From JACCXG01 sp963785755 (GTDB lineage Bacteria; Acidobacteriota; Vicinamibacteria; Vicinamibacterales; 2-12-FULL-66-21), in NCBI GenBank assembly GCA_963785755.1, contig CAWAXG010000039.1, forward strand, positions 124,001 through 188,000: a stretch of 64,000 bases of DNA, given 5' to 3'. Under the pieces are notes generated by a model. It saw nothing but the letters and a program-made list of their open reading frames with translations. It made no database searches and was not told where the DNA came from. Shown here one piece after another: positions 45,017-55,381 of this stretch; within the stretch, counting starts at the first letter, position 1; every line of letters begins with the position of its first letter. Made by a program: the position numbers and the translations under genes.

Positions 45017-46381
45017 ATGCAGAACAAAGCTCGATTCGGTGCGTGCCTGCTGGCCGTCGCGGCGCTGGTTGCTGGAGGAGCAGGAGCCGAGGCGCCCCAT
45101 ATCTATGCCATTCGCGGCGCACGACTCGTGACCGCCGCCGGCCCGCCGATTCCGTCGGGCATCATCGTGATCAGGAACGGCATCATCGAGGCCGTCGGCA
45201 CGTCGGTGCAGCCCCCCGAAACCGCCACGATCATCGACGGCACGGGCCTCACGGTCTACCCGGGCTTGATCGACATGGGCAACAGCGCCGGACTCGAGAT
45301 GCCGGCCCAGGGACAACAGCCGGAGTTCCGCAGCACTGAAGAAGCCGAACGCTACAAGCGAAGCCGCATTTTCAGGCCGGACCTGCTGGCAGCGAACCAC
45401 GTCCGCGCGGACGCGCCGGAGCTCTCGCGGCTCGCAGCCTTCGGCATTACCTCAATACTCGCCACGCCGACTGGCTCGGTCGTCAAGGGACAGAGCGCGC
45501 TGGTGAACGTGGCGGGACCGCCCGACGAACCCCAGATCGGCAACGTCGGCGACTACCGCCGTGGACTGCAGGTGGTGCGCACGCCGGTCGCGCTGCATGT
45601 CGAGTTCCCCACCAGTGTTCAGGGCGACGGCTATCCGGCCTCGCTGATGGGAACGATCGCTTTCGTGCGTCAGAGTTTCTACGACGCGCAGCATCAGCAG
45701 CTCCTCGGCGAGCGCTACGAGCGCGTGAAGAACGGCACGACGCGGCCCAATTACGACCCGACGCTCGAAGCGCTGCAGCCGGCGCTGAGGGGGCGGCTGC
45801 CGGTGGCCTTCCAGGCGAATCTGTCCCGCGAGATCATCCGGGCGCTCGACATTGCCGAAGAGTTCAAGCTCGATCCGGTGATCACGGGCGCCCACGAGGC
45901 GGACACGGTCGTGCAGGATCTGAAGTTGCGGAACACGCGCGTCATTTTCAGCCTGAATTTTCCGGTTCGATCGCAGGCGCTGGCGCCGGACGCCGACGAG
46001 CCCGTTCGCGAGCTGAGGGCGCGTGCGAACGGCCCCAAAGTGCCGGCCGCCCTCGCCAAGGCGGGCGTGACGTTCGCCTTCGCCTCCGCCGGACTGCGGG
46101 AGCAGCGCGATTTCGTCCGCAACGTGACGCGCGCCGTCAAGGAAGGCCTGCCGCCGGATGTGGCGGTGCGCGCGCTGACCATCGATGCCGCGAAGATTGC
46201 CGGGGCCGGTGACCGGCTCGGATCGCTCGAGAAGGGCAAGATCGCCAACGTGATCGTGACCGACGGCGACCTGTTCGAAGAGAAGACCAGAGTCCGCCAT
46301 GTGTTCGTCGACGGCCGCTCCGTCAACATCGACGACCAGCCGCCCGCGGGACGCCGCGGTGGCGGCCGCGGCGGCAACTGA
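45017..46381 (+). CDS. Exported amidohydrolase-like protein lacking metal ligands
   Basis: 454 residues, signal peptide MQNKARFGACLLAVAALVAG with cleavage near AEA. The composite fold follows the imidazolonepropionase pattern (YAIRGARLVTAAGPPIPSGI, GTGLTVYPGLIDMGNSAGLE, and the C-terminal AAKIAGAGDRLGSLEKGKIA). Where active members carry DAHSH this protein has DMGNS, and the later His ligands are also not seen, so it probably is not a classical metal-dependent hydrolase. It may pair with the preceding two-domain protein. It ends in a Gly/Arg-rich tail (GRRGGGRGGN), echoing tracts in two other exported hydrolases of the window. Confidence 0.85.
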   Translation: MQNKARFGACLLAVAALVAGGAGAEAPHIYAIRGARLVTAAGPPIPSGIIVIRNGIIEAVGTSVQPPETATIIDGTGLTVYPGLIDMGNSAGLEMPAQGQQPEFRSTEEAERYKRSRIFRPDLLAANHVRADAPELSRLAAFGITSILATPTGSVVKGQSALVNVAGPPDEPQIGNVGDYRRGLQVVRTPVALHVEFPTSVQGDGYPASLMGTIAFVRQSFYDAQHQQLLGERYERVKNGTTRPNYDPTLEALQPALRGRLPVAFQANLSREIIRALDIAEEFKLDPVITGAHEADTVVQDLKLRNTRVIFSLNFPVRSQALAPDADEPVRELRARANGPKVPAALAKAGVTFAFASAGLREQRDFVRNVTRAVKEGLPPDVAVRALTIDAAKIAGAGDRLGSLEKGKIANVIVTDGDLFEEKTRVRHVFVDGRSVNIDDQPPAGRRGGGRGGN

Positions 46382-46705
46382 CCGGTCTGCTTCGACGCTT
46401 CCGATTCGACCGGCTGGGACGGGGGGCAAGTTGCAAGGCTCAAGGCACAAGTACAACTGAACAATTGCGACAGCATTACGTTCCGTTGTACTTCGAACTT
46501 GTAACTTGTTCCTTGTCTGACAACCTGTCCTGTTGCGGGACGCTCGTGAGCGAACCCGAACACGTCCCGCACGCCACCCGACGACCTGATCCTCGAAAAA
46601 GTCCATCCTTTCAGCCATTTAGACTCCGGCAGCCGCTGGCAGACCGCTCGCAGGACCTGACGTCAACCGGGACATTCCCGGCGGAACGGCATTCGAGGAG
46701 CTGTC
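46382..46705. other. 324-bp intergenic region upstream of the ADOP permease
   Basis: The first part contains the heptad-repeat hairpin annotated separately. The rest (46520-46705) holds no recognised repeat; GAGGAGC at 46696-46702 is the permease ribosome binding site. No small gene is supported. Confidence 0.5.
46427..46518. repeat. Heptad-repeat inverted element
   Basis: The left side is CAAGTTG CAAGGCT CAAGGCA CAAGTAC (46427-46454), four 7-bp units beginning CAAG. The right side is CTTCGAA CTTGTAA CTTGTTC CTTGTCT (46491-46518), four 7-bp units beginning CTT(G/C). The two sides can pair: AAGTACAAC/GTTGTACTT is perfect, GAAC/GTTC pairs inside it, and CAAGTTGCAAG/CTTGTAACTTG matches at 10 of 11. 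The result is a long imperfect hairpin with a 17-nt loop, conspicuously AT-rich for this genome. It may be a dispersed short tandem repeat element. Confidence 0.65.
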
Positions 46706-49161
46706 ATGCAGACCGTGGTGCAGGACATACGTCACGCCTGGCGAGGACTGGCGCAGACCCCCGGCTTCAGCGCGATGGCTGTCGCCACCCTGGGACTTGG
46801 AATCGCGGCCTGCACGGCCATCTTCAGCCTGCTCGACGCGGTGCTGCTGCGTCCCTTGCCTTATCGCGATCCCGATCGGCTCGTGGCTGTGCACGAACGG
46901 CTGAATGGCGCTCCCGGACTGAACCTCTCGGCTCACGAGATGGCCGCCTGGCGCGAACAGAACGACGTGTTCGACGGCGTCGCAGGCTACATGTTCAGCG
47001 CGCTCAACCTGACGGGCGGAGGCGACCCCCGAACGGTCACGGCATTTGCGGTGACCGCGAACTACTTCGATGTGCTGGGCAGCTCGGCGGCGATCGGCCG
47101 GACGTTTCTCAGCGGCGAAGACCGAAGTGGCGCCAATCGCATCGTCGTGCTGAGTAACCGGCTGTGGCACCAGCGCTTCGGCGGCGAGCCAACCGCCGTC
47201 GGCGCCAGCATTCTTCTCGACAACGAGTCTCACCGCGTGGTCGGCGTCATGCCTCCAGCCGGGGACATGGATCCGGACCTGTGGGTGCCAATCGATCTGC
47301 CCGCCGAGACGAAGCGAATGGGCCGGCACGGGATGCGCGTCTTCGCGCGCATGAAGGCCGGTGTGACGGTCGAGCGCGCGGAAAAGGACGTGATCGTCAT
47401 TTCCAAGCGGCTCGAAGAGCAGATTCCGTTCATGAACACAGGGCATAGCGCGCAGGTCGTGCCGCTGCACAGCACCATCGTCGGCAGCGCGCGGCGTCCG
47501 CTTCTCATCATCGCCGGCGCGGTGGGATTCGTGCTGCTGATCGCGTGCGCCAACGTGGCGCACCTGCTGTTGACCCGTGGCGTCGGACGCCAGAAAGAGA
47601 TCGCGATTCGCGCGGCCCTCGGCGCGTCGCGAGGCCGGCTCGTGCGGTTCCTGCTGATCGAAGGCTTGGTGCTCGGCGTGGTGGGAGGAATCGCCGGAGC
47701 GCTGATGGCGACCTGGATCGTCGAGCTGCTGCCGGCGATTACGGCCGCGGAGGTGGACGTTCCTCGTCTCGCAGAGGCGTCGGTGAACGGCCGCGTCCTG
47801 CTCCTCTGCTTTGGCGTCTCAGTGCTGACTGGGACTGTGTGCGGCGTCATGCCCGCGGTGCGCGGATCGCGGGCCACGCTGACGGCGCCATTGGGCGACG
47901 CCGCCCGCGGCACCAGCGCCTCGACCGCGCGCCTCTCGAGCCTGCTCGCGCTGTCGGAAGTGGCCCTCGCAACCATCCTGCTCGTCGGATCGGCCCTGAT
48001 GATTCAAAGCTTCCTGCGGCTGGCCCGCGTCGATCCTGGCTTCAATCCACGCAATGCCCTCGCGGTGCCGATCTCATTGCCAGGGGCCAGATATGCCGCT
48101 CCTCAACAGCGCATCCAAACGTTCGAGGATCTGAACGCTCGTCTCGTCGCGCTCGACGGTGTGCGCGCGGTCGGAGCGGTCAGTCAGCTCCCGCTTACGG
48201 GCGCCGAAAACCGCTCAGTCTTCTCGATCGATGGGCGTCCCCCGACGCGGCCGGGGGAGGAGCTGCGTGCGTCCATCCGCCAGGTCGCGGGCGACTATTT
48301 CCGCGCGATGGAGATCCCGCTGCGGCGCGGCCGCCTCTTTGCCGCAAGCGACGCGCGCCTGGCCGTCCCGCTCATTCGCTGGTTCCCACAGCAGCCGCAG
48401 CCGCCGCGGTTCGACGAGCCGCAGCCGATGCCAGCAGCGGTCATCAATGAAAGCATGGCCAGCCGTTTCTGGCCCGGCGAGGATCCGATCGGGCGGCGGA
48501 TTCGAATCCTGTTCAGTCCACCGATCACGATCGTCGGGATTGTCGGCGACGTGCGTCACCACGGCCTGTCACGGGATCCGGCGCCGGAGATCTATCTGTC
48601 ACATACGCAGGAGCCGTCGCCCGTACTCACGATGGTCGTGCGGACTTCCGGAGAACCCGTCGAGGTTGCGGGCGCGATTCGCGAACAGATTCGCGCGACC
48701 GATCGCGACCTGCCGGTCGCGCACATGGAGGCGATCGAGGATGTGCTGAGCACGTCGCTGGGAAGACCGCGCTTCGACGCGTCGCTGCTCGGCGCGTTTG
48801 GCTTCCTGGCCTTGATGCTGGCGATGATCGGAATCTACGGGGTGACTTCGTACGCCGTCGGTCAGCGGACCCGCGAGATTGGCATTCGGACGGCGCTCGG
48901 CGCGAGTCGGCGCGATGTGTTACGCAGTCATTCTCGGCCGAGCCGTCGTGATCACATTGGCTGGGATCGCCGCCGGCGTCGCCGGAGGCATTGCCGTCAC
49001 CCGCCTCCTCGAGAACCTTCTCTTCGGCATTCAGCCGACCGACGCGTGGACGTTTGCCGGCGTCGCGCGGCGCTCTGGCCGTCATGTCGCTGCTGGCCAG
49101 CTACCTTCCCGCGCGACGCGCGCTCGCCATCGATCCGCTGCAAGCACTGCGGATGGAGTGA
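46706..49161 (+). CDS. ADOP/MacB-type ABC transporter permease (two apparent frameshifts near the 3' end)
   Basis: 817 residues after correction. Two permease halves are visible, each with a MacB periplasmic core and FtsX-type membrane helices. The N-terminal half runs from HAWRGLAQTPGFSAMAVATL and PLPYRDPDRLV to AIRAALGASRGRLVRFLLIE. The second half starts near LSEVALATILLVGSALMIQS. This doubled layout is that of the acidobacterial duplicated orphan permease family, which lacks its own ATPase gene nearby. The frame breaks at TT 48920-48921 and GG 49069-49070; removing one base of each joins GASRRDVYAVILGRAVVITL and the end LAIDPLQALRME. Substrate unknown. Confidence 0.87.
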
Positions 49162-49163
49162 CG

Positions 49164-49835
49164 TCAAACCAGGCGCGTGTTGTAGCCGGCTCTGACCAGC
49201 TCTTCGTACGCCTGCCAGACATCGTCCGGGATCGGCTGCGGGATCTGGAACCCGCGCTCCGGGTATACCCGGATCCGCTGCAGATCGCCGACCATGATGC
49301 TGATCACGTCGTCACTCGACAGCGCCTCGTTCGAGTACTGCCTGAGGTATTCGTCGAGCGACGCTCGCGGTGACGTGACGATGAGCTCCTTCTCTGGCCA
49401 CACCTTTCTGAACGTGGCGTAGCTCCGTCGCTCCATGTACGGCTTCTGCACGACGATGAACTTCTGAAGCTCAAGGCCCCGTTCGTCGAGGAGCTGTCTG
49501 GTGAAGCGGACGTTCTCCCCGGTATTCGTGGACCTGTTCTCGATGAGGATCCGGTCGGCGGGAACGCCCATGCCGGTGGCGATGCGAGCGAAGAGGTTCG
49601 CTTCCGGTTCGTCCCAGAGGTGCCGGGTAATGCCGCCGAGGCCGCCGGAGAAGATCAGGAGGGGCGCCCATCGGTCGAGGAACAGCTCGGCGCCGCGTTC
49701 GGCGACGCGCGTGTCGTGGCTGCAGAGGACGAGAATCGCGTCGGCCGGCGACAGCTCGTGGTGCAGCTGGTGATAGTTCCACAGCTTCTCGACCAGCGAT
49801 CGAATCCCGGGATCGAGCTCGCGCGCAGCGGTCAT
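49164..49835 (-). CDS. YdcF/ElyC-like DUF218 family protein
   Basis: 223 residues. The DUF218 core is seen in DAILVLCSHDTRVAERGAEL, LLIFSGGLGGITRHLWDEPE and ILIENRSTNTGENVRFTRQL. Later KFIVVQKPYMERRSYATFRK matches YdcF. Family members bind nucleotides or act in envelope biogenesis, but this branch has no clear function and no membrane helix is seen here. It starts 3 nt downstream of glgX on the same strand, so the two are probably co-transcribed, and its stop lies two bases from that of the convergent permease. Confidence 0.85.
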   Translation of the reverse strand: MTAARELDPGIRSLVEKLWNYHQLHHELSPADAILVLCSHDTRVAERGAELFLDRWAPLLIFSGGLGGITRHLWDEPEANLFARIATGMGVPADRILIENRSTNTGENVRFTRQLLDERGLELQKFIVVQKPYMERRSYATFRKVWPEKELIVTSPRASLDEYLRQYSNEALSSDDVISIMVGDLQRIRVYPERGFQIPQPIPDDVWQAYEELVRAGYNTRLV

Positions 49836-49838
49836 CGT

Positions 49839-51953
<2,115 letters not shown>

Positions 51954-52087
51954 GCATGCTCCGACTGAATCTCAGGAACCGAGACATTTGCAGCTCCTGA
52001 CTCCTGCGCGAGGTCGCTCGTAGGTCCTGCCAGCTCGATCGGCTCGAGCGATCCTACAATTCCTGGGCCCGGCTTCAGCCCCCGGTG

Positions 52088-52093
52088 TAAGCT
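52088..52093 (+). promoter_or_regulatory. -10-like box (TAAGCT) 8 nt before the gamma-glutamyltransferase gene
   Basis: TAAGCT is followed by 8 nt and ATG 52102, without a Shine-Dalgarno sequence, fitting the leaderless pattern. Confidence 0.45.
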
Positions 52094-52101
52094 GCCGATC
52101 G

Positions 52102-53832
52102 ATGCTCAGACTCATTGTCGCCGCAACCACGGTTCTCCTCACGAGTGGTGCGCTGCCAATCGCACAGGATCACGGAACCACCTCGCGTGAGGGACTTGTG
52201 GTCTGCACGTCGGCTCCCGCCTGCGATGCCGGCGCGGCGGTGCTGGCGCGCGGCGGAAACGCCGTGGACGCAGCGGTGGCGACCGCGTTCGCGCTAGCGG
52301 TGACACACCCCTCGGCCGGCAACCTCGGTGGCGGCGGATTCATCATCGTACGTGCCCCGTCGGGCGAAGTCACCGCGTTCGACTTCCGGGAGAAAGCGCC
52401 GTTGAAGGCGACCCCGACGATGTATCTCGGGGCGGACGGGAAGATCGACGCCAGCCTGACGCGGGCCGGCTATCTCGCGTCCGGCGTACCCGGCAGCGTT
52501 CGCGGCCTCGAGGCGGCGCACAAGCGGTTCGGCCATCTTGCCTGGCGCGATGTCGTGATGCCCGGTGTGACGCTCGCGGAGCAGGGGTTCGTCGTTTCTG
52601 CCGCCCTGGCGCGGAGCCTGAACGCCGAGCTCAAACGGATGGTCAAGTTTCCCGCCTCGATTGCCACGTACGGCAAGCCCGATGGCAGTCCATGGGCCGC
52701 CGGCGATCGGCTCGTGCTGACCGATCTCGGCCGCACCCTGCGGGCGATCGCGACCGAGGGCGCCGATGTCTTCTACAAGGGCTGGATTGCCGATCGCATC
52801 GCCGAGGACATGAAGACGAACGGCGGGTTGATCACGAAAGAAGATCTGGCCGCCTACGAGGCCAAGGTTCGCACGCCGGTCCGCGGGACATACAAGGGCT
52901 TCGAGATCATTTCGATGCCGCCGCCAAGCTCCGGCGGAGTGGCCCTGATCGAAATGCTGAACGTGCTCGAGCCGCTGAATCTGAAAACGAAGGGGCTGCT
53001 GACGGCCCCGGCGCTGCACACGCAGATCGAAGCGATGCGCCGCGCGTATCTGGATCGTGCACGCTATCTCGGCGATCCCGACTTCACCGAGATCCCCGTC
53101 GCTCGACTTACCTCCAAGGATCATGCGCGCCAGACGGCGTCCTCGATCCTGCCCGACAAGGCGTCGAGCAGCGCGGAGCTGGGCAAGGACATCCTCTCTG
53201 CCGTGCCTGGCCCCGAGCCGGAGGCCACCACCCATTTCTCCGTCATCGATCGCAATGGGATGACCGTGGCCACGACAACGACGCTCGAGGGATCGTTCGG
53301 CTCTCACGTCGTCGTGAAGGGAGCGGGATTCCTGCTCAACAACGAGATGGGAGATTTCAACAAGAAGCCTGGCTATACGAACGCGACCGGAGACATCGGC
53401 ACCAACCCCAACCTGATCACGCCCGGGAAGCGCATGTTGAGCAACATGACGCCGACCATCGTGATCAGGAACGACAAGGTCGTGCTCATCACCGGGACGC
53501 CGGGCGGGCGGACGATCACGAATACGGTGTTGAGCGTCGTGCTCGGCGTCATCGAATACGGACTGACAGGACCGGAGGCCGTCGCCCTGCCGAGGCTCCA
53601 TCATCAGTGGATGCCGGACCGCGTGTCGGTCGAGCCCAACGGCATCAGCGAAGCGGCACTCGGCACGCTCCGTACGATGGGCCACGAGGTAACCATCTCG
53701 ACCCGTCAGGGGGAAGCGCACACGATCTGGGTCGCGCCGGACGGCACGCCGCATGGCGTGAACGACAAGCGGTCGCCCGATTCCAAGGCCTCGGTGCCCA
53801 GGAATCAGCCGGCGTCGAAGACCGGACGCTGA
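52102..53832 (+). CDS. ggt: Gamma-glutamyltransferase (exported precursor)
   Basis: 576 residues, signal peptide MLRLIVAATTVLLTSGALPI. GGT cleaves the gamma-glutamyl bond of glutathione and related peptides in the periplasm. The large-subunit motif RGGNAVDAAVATAFALAVTH and SAGNLGGGGFIIV are followed by the autocleavage site PEATTHFSVIDRNG, where Thr376 becomes the N-terminal nucleophile of the small subunit. SNMTPTIVIRNDKVVLITGTPGG is the substrate-binding block. The protein ends in a Lys/Pro/Ser-rich tail. The gene precedes the his leader by about 15 bp of promoter and is not part of that operon. Confidence 0.95.
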   Translation: MLRLIVAATTVLLTSGALPIAQDHGTTSREGLVVCTSAPACDAGAAVLARGGNAVDAAVATAFALAVTHPSAGNLGGGGFIIVRAPSGEVTAFDFREKAPLKATPTMYLGADGKIDASLTRAGYLASGVPGSVRGLEAAHKRFGHLAWRDVVMPGVTLAEQGFVVSAALARSLNAELKRMVKFPASIATYGKPDGSPWAAGDRLVLTDLGRTLRAIATEGADVFYKGWIADRIAEDMKTNGGLITKEDLAAYEAKVRTPVRGTYKGFEIISMPPPSSGGVALIEMLNVLEPLNLKTKGLLTAPALHTQIEAMRRAYLDRARYLGDPDFTEIPVARLTSKDHARQTASSILPDKASSSAELGKDILSAVPGPEPEATTHFSVIDRNGMTVATTTTLEGSFGSHVVVKGAGFLLNNEMGDFNKKPGYTNATGDIGTNPNLITPGKRMLSNMTPTIVIRNDKVVLITGTPGGRTITNTVLSVVLGVIEYGLTGPEAVALPRLHHQWMPDRVSVEPNGISEAALGTLRTMGHEVTISTRQGEAHTIWVAPDGTPHGVNDKRSPDSKASVPRNQPASKTGR

Positions 53833-53846
53833 GGAGAGGCGGCGGG

Positions 53847-53875
53847 TTGTCACTTTCCCGACAACCTGCTAGGCT
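53847..53875 (+). promoter_or_regulatory. Promoter of the histidine operon
   Basis: TTGTCA (53847-53852) and TAGGCT (53870-53875) are separated by exactly 17 bp. The ATG of the His leader peptide lies 8 nt beyond the -10 box, so the transcript probably begins at or next to that ATG. Confidence 0.75.
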
Positions 53876-53883
53876 TTTGAGCA

Positions 53884-53961
53884 ATGTTTCGCGCCGTGCA
53901 GCATCATTCCCAGCATCACCATACCTGCTCCGGCGGGCTGGTTGAGCTGCGCATGCGCTGA
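53884..53961 (+). CDS. hisL: Histidine operon leader peptide
   Basis: A 25-codon frame rich in His codons: after MFRAVQ it reads HHSQHHHT, five His within eight codons, and ends ELRMR-TGA. It lies just downstream of a promoter with 17-bp spacing and upstream of an attenuator terminator. In his attenuation, a ribosome stalled at the His codons when charged tRNA-His is scarce favours an antiterminator. Here the codons overlap RNA segment 1. The ATG sits at the predicted transcription start, so the leader is probably translated without a Shine-Dalgarno sequence. Confidence 0.85.
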   Translation: MFRAVQHHSQHHHTCSGGLVELRMR

Positions 53962-54027
53962 CGGGATTCCCAGGCACAGGCACTCTCCAGGCTCCGCCGG
54001 AAACGGCGGGGCCTTTTTTTGTTTTTT
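53930..54027 (+). terminator. his attenuator with terminator and antiterminator pairings
   Basis: The terminator is GGCTCCGCCG (53990-53999), a GAAA loop, and CGGCGGGGCC (54004-54013), then seven T, a G and six T. The left arm with its flank, CCAGGCTCCGCCGG (53987-54000), can instead pair with CCGGCGGGCTGG (53930-53941), which lies just after the His codons. CCAGC (53910-53914), inside the His-codon block, can pair with GCTGG (53937-53941). These are the 3:4, 2:3 and 1:2 pairings of classical attenuation. Pairing was worked out by eye. Confidence 0.85.
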
Positions 54028-54082
54028 CAGCCGGTATCGGAGCGGGGCGCCCGAAGCCCCTGTTTCTCTTGTGAGCACCTGC

Positions 54083-54394
54083 ATGGATTTCACGAAACTC
54101 GACGGCCTGATTCCAGCCGTTGTCCAGGACGATGCGACGGGCGAGGTCCTCATGGTCGGCTTCATGAACCAGGACGCGCTGGAGAAGACGCGCGCCTCGG
54201 GCTTCGCCACGTTCTTCAGCCGCTCGCGCGGACAGCTCTGGACGAAGGGGGAAACCTCGGGCAACCGGCTGGCAGTGCAGCGGATACTGGTGGACTGCGA
54301 CGACGATACGGTGCTGCTCAGGGTGAAGACGCTCGGTGACGGGGTCGCGTGTCATACGGGACAGCGCTCGTGTTTCTTCAGGGAACTGGAATGA
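54083..54394 (+). CDS. hisI: Phosphoribosyl-AMP cyclohydrolase
   Basis: 103 residues, a monofunctional HisI. It opens the purine ring of phosphoribosyl-AMP. Motifs are DDATGEVLMVGFMNQDALEK, FFSRSRGQLWTKGETSGN and the zinc-ligand region ILVDCDDDTVLLRVK with GVACHTGQRSCFF. ATG 54083 fits the usual start; GTG 54071 would add four residues. It is the first structural gene after the attenuator, unlike many his operons where hisG leads. It lacks a HisE domain, and no hisE is present in the operon, so phosphoribosyl-ATP diphosphatase must be encoded elsewhere. Confidence 0.94.
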   Translation: MDFTKLDGLIPAVVQDDATGEVLMVGFMNQDALEKTRASGFATFFSRSRGQLWTKGETSGNRLAVQRILVDCDDDTVLLRVKTLGDGVACHTGQRSCFFRELE

Positions 54395-54469
54395 CGGCCG
54401 GCCCCTGGTCTGCCGCCCGGCGCGCAATACGGTTTCTGCAGCGCGGCCTTCGCGCCGCCCGATGATTCG

Positions 54470-55369
54470 ATGAACAAGCTCAAACTCGGCATTCCCAAGG
54501 GATCGCTGCAGGACGCGACGATTCAATTGTTCGCGCGCGCCGGCTTCAACATCTACGCGTCGACCCGCTCGTACTTTCCGGCGATCGACGATCCGGACAT
54601 CGAGTGCATGCTGATTCGCGCGCAGGAGATGGCTCGCTATGTCGCCGACGGCGTGCTCGATGCGGGCCTCACCGGGCAGGATTGGATCGCGGAGCACGCG
54701 GCGTCGGCAGCAGCCAACGGCACCCCGGACGTGGTCGTCCCGCTCGCGGATCTGATCTACGCGAAACAGAGCTTTGGCAAAGTGCGGTGGGTGCTGGCAG
54801 TACCGGAGGAATCGCGATATCAGAAGCCGCAGGATCTCGAAGGCGCGACCATCGCGACCGAGCTGGTCAAGGCGACGCAGGCCTACTTCGGTCGGCTCGG
54901 GATCGAAGTCAACGTCGAGTTCTCCTGGGGCGCCACCGAAGTGAAGCCACCGACGCTAGCCGACGCGATCGTGGAGGTCACCGAAACCGGATCCTCGCTG
55001 CGGGCCAACCGGCTTCGGGTGATTGACACGGTGCTCGAATCGAATACGCAGCTCATCGCGAATCCGAAAGCGATGTCGGATGACTGGAAGAAGACGAAGC
55101 TCGAGAACATCGCGCTCCTGCTCAAGGCGGCGATCGAGGCACAGGGACGCGTCGGCATCATGCTGAACGTGCGGGCGAGCGATCTGCAGGCCGTGCTCGC
55201 GCTCCTGCCGGCCCTGCAGCGGCCGACGATCTCGCCGCTCAGCGACAGCGACTGGGTCGCGGTGAACACGATCATCGAGGAACGTACGGTCCGCGACCTC
55301 ATTCCCAGGCTGAAAGCGGCGCGGGCGCAGGGCATCGTCGAGTACCCGCTCAACAAGATCGTGCTCTGA
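54470..55369 (+). CDS. hisG: ATP phosphoribosyltransferase, long form
   Basis: 299 residues: a HisG catalytic core (KLKLGIPKGSLQDATIQLFA, DVVVPLADLIYAKQSFGKV, the PRPP-binding stretch IVEVTETGSSLRANRLRVID) followed by a C-terminal about 75-residue ACT-like regulatory domain (GRVGIMLNVRASDLQAVLAL). The long form is allosterically inhibited by histidine without needing HisZ. It catalyses the first committed step, ATP plus PRPP to phosphoribosyl-ATP. It lies 75 bp after hisI. Confidence 0.95.
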   Translation: MNKLKLGIPKGSLQDATIQLFARAGFNIYASTRSYFPAIDDPDIECMLIRAQEMARYVADGVLDAGLTGQDWIAEHAASAAANGTPDVVVPLADLIYAKQSFGKVRWVLAVPEESRYQKPQDLEGATIATELVKATQAYFGRLGIEVNVEFSWGATEVKPPTLADAIVEVTETGSSLRANRLRVIDTVLESNTQLIANPKAMSDDWKKTKLENIALLLKAAIEAQGRVGIMLNVRASDLQAVLALLPALQRPTISPLSDSDWVAVNTIIEERTVRDLIPRLKAARAQGIVEYPLNKIVL

Positions 55370-55381
55370 CGCGCGCCGACA

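Noticed and set aside
54014..54027. The T-tract as a simple terminator of the gamma-glutamyltransferase gene
   Set aside because: A promoter and a His-rich leader frame lie between that gene and the hairpin, and alternative pairings point to attenuation.
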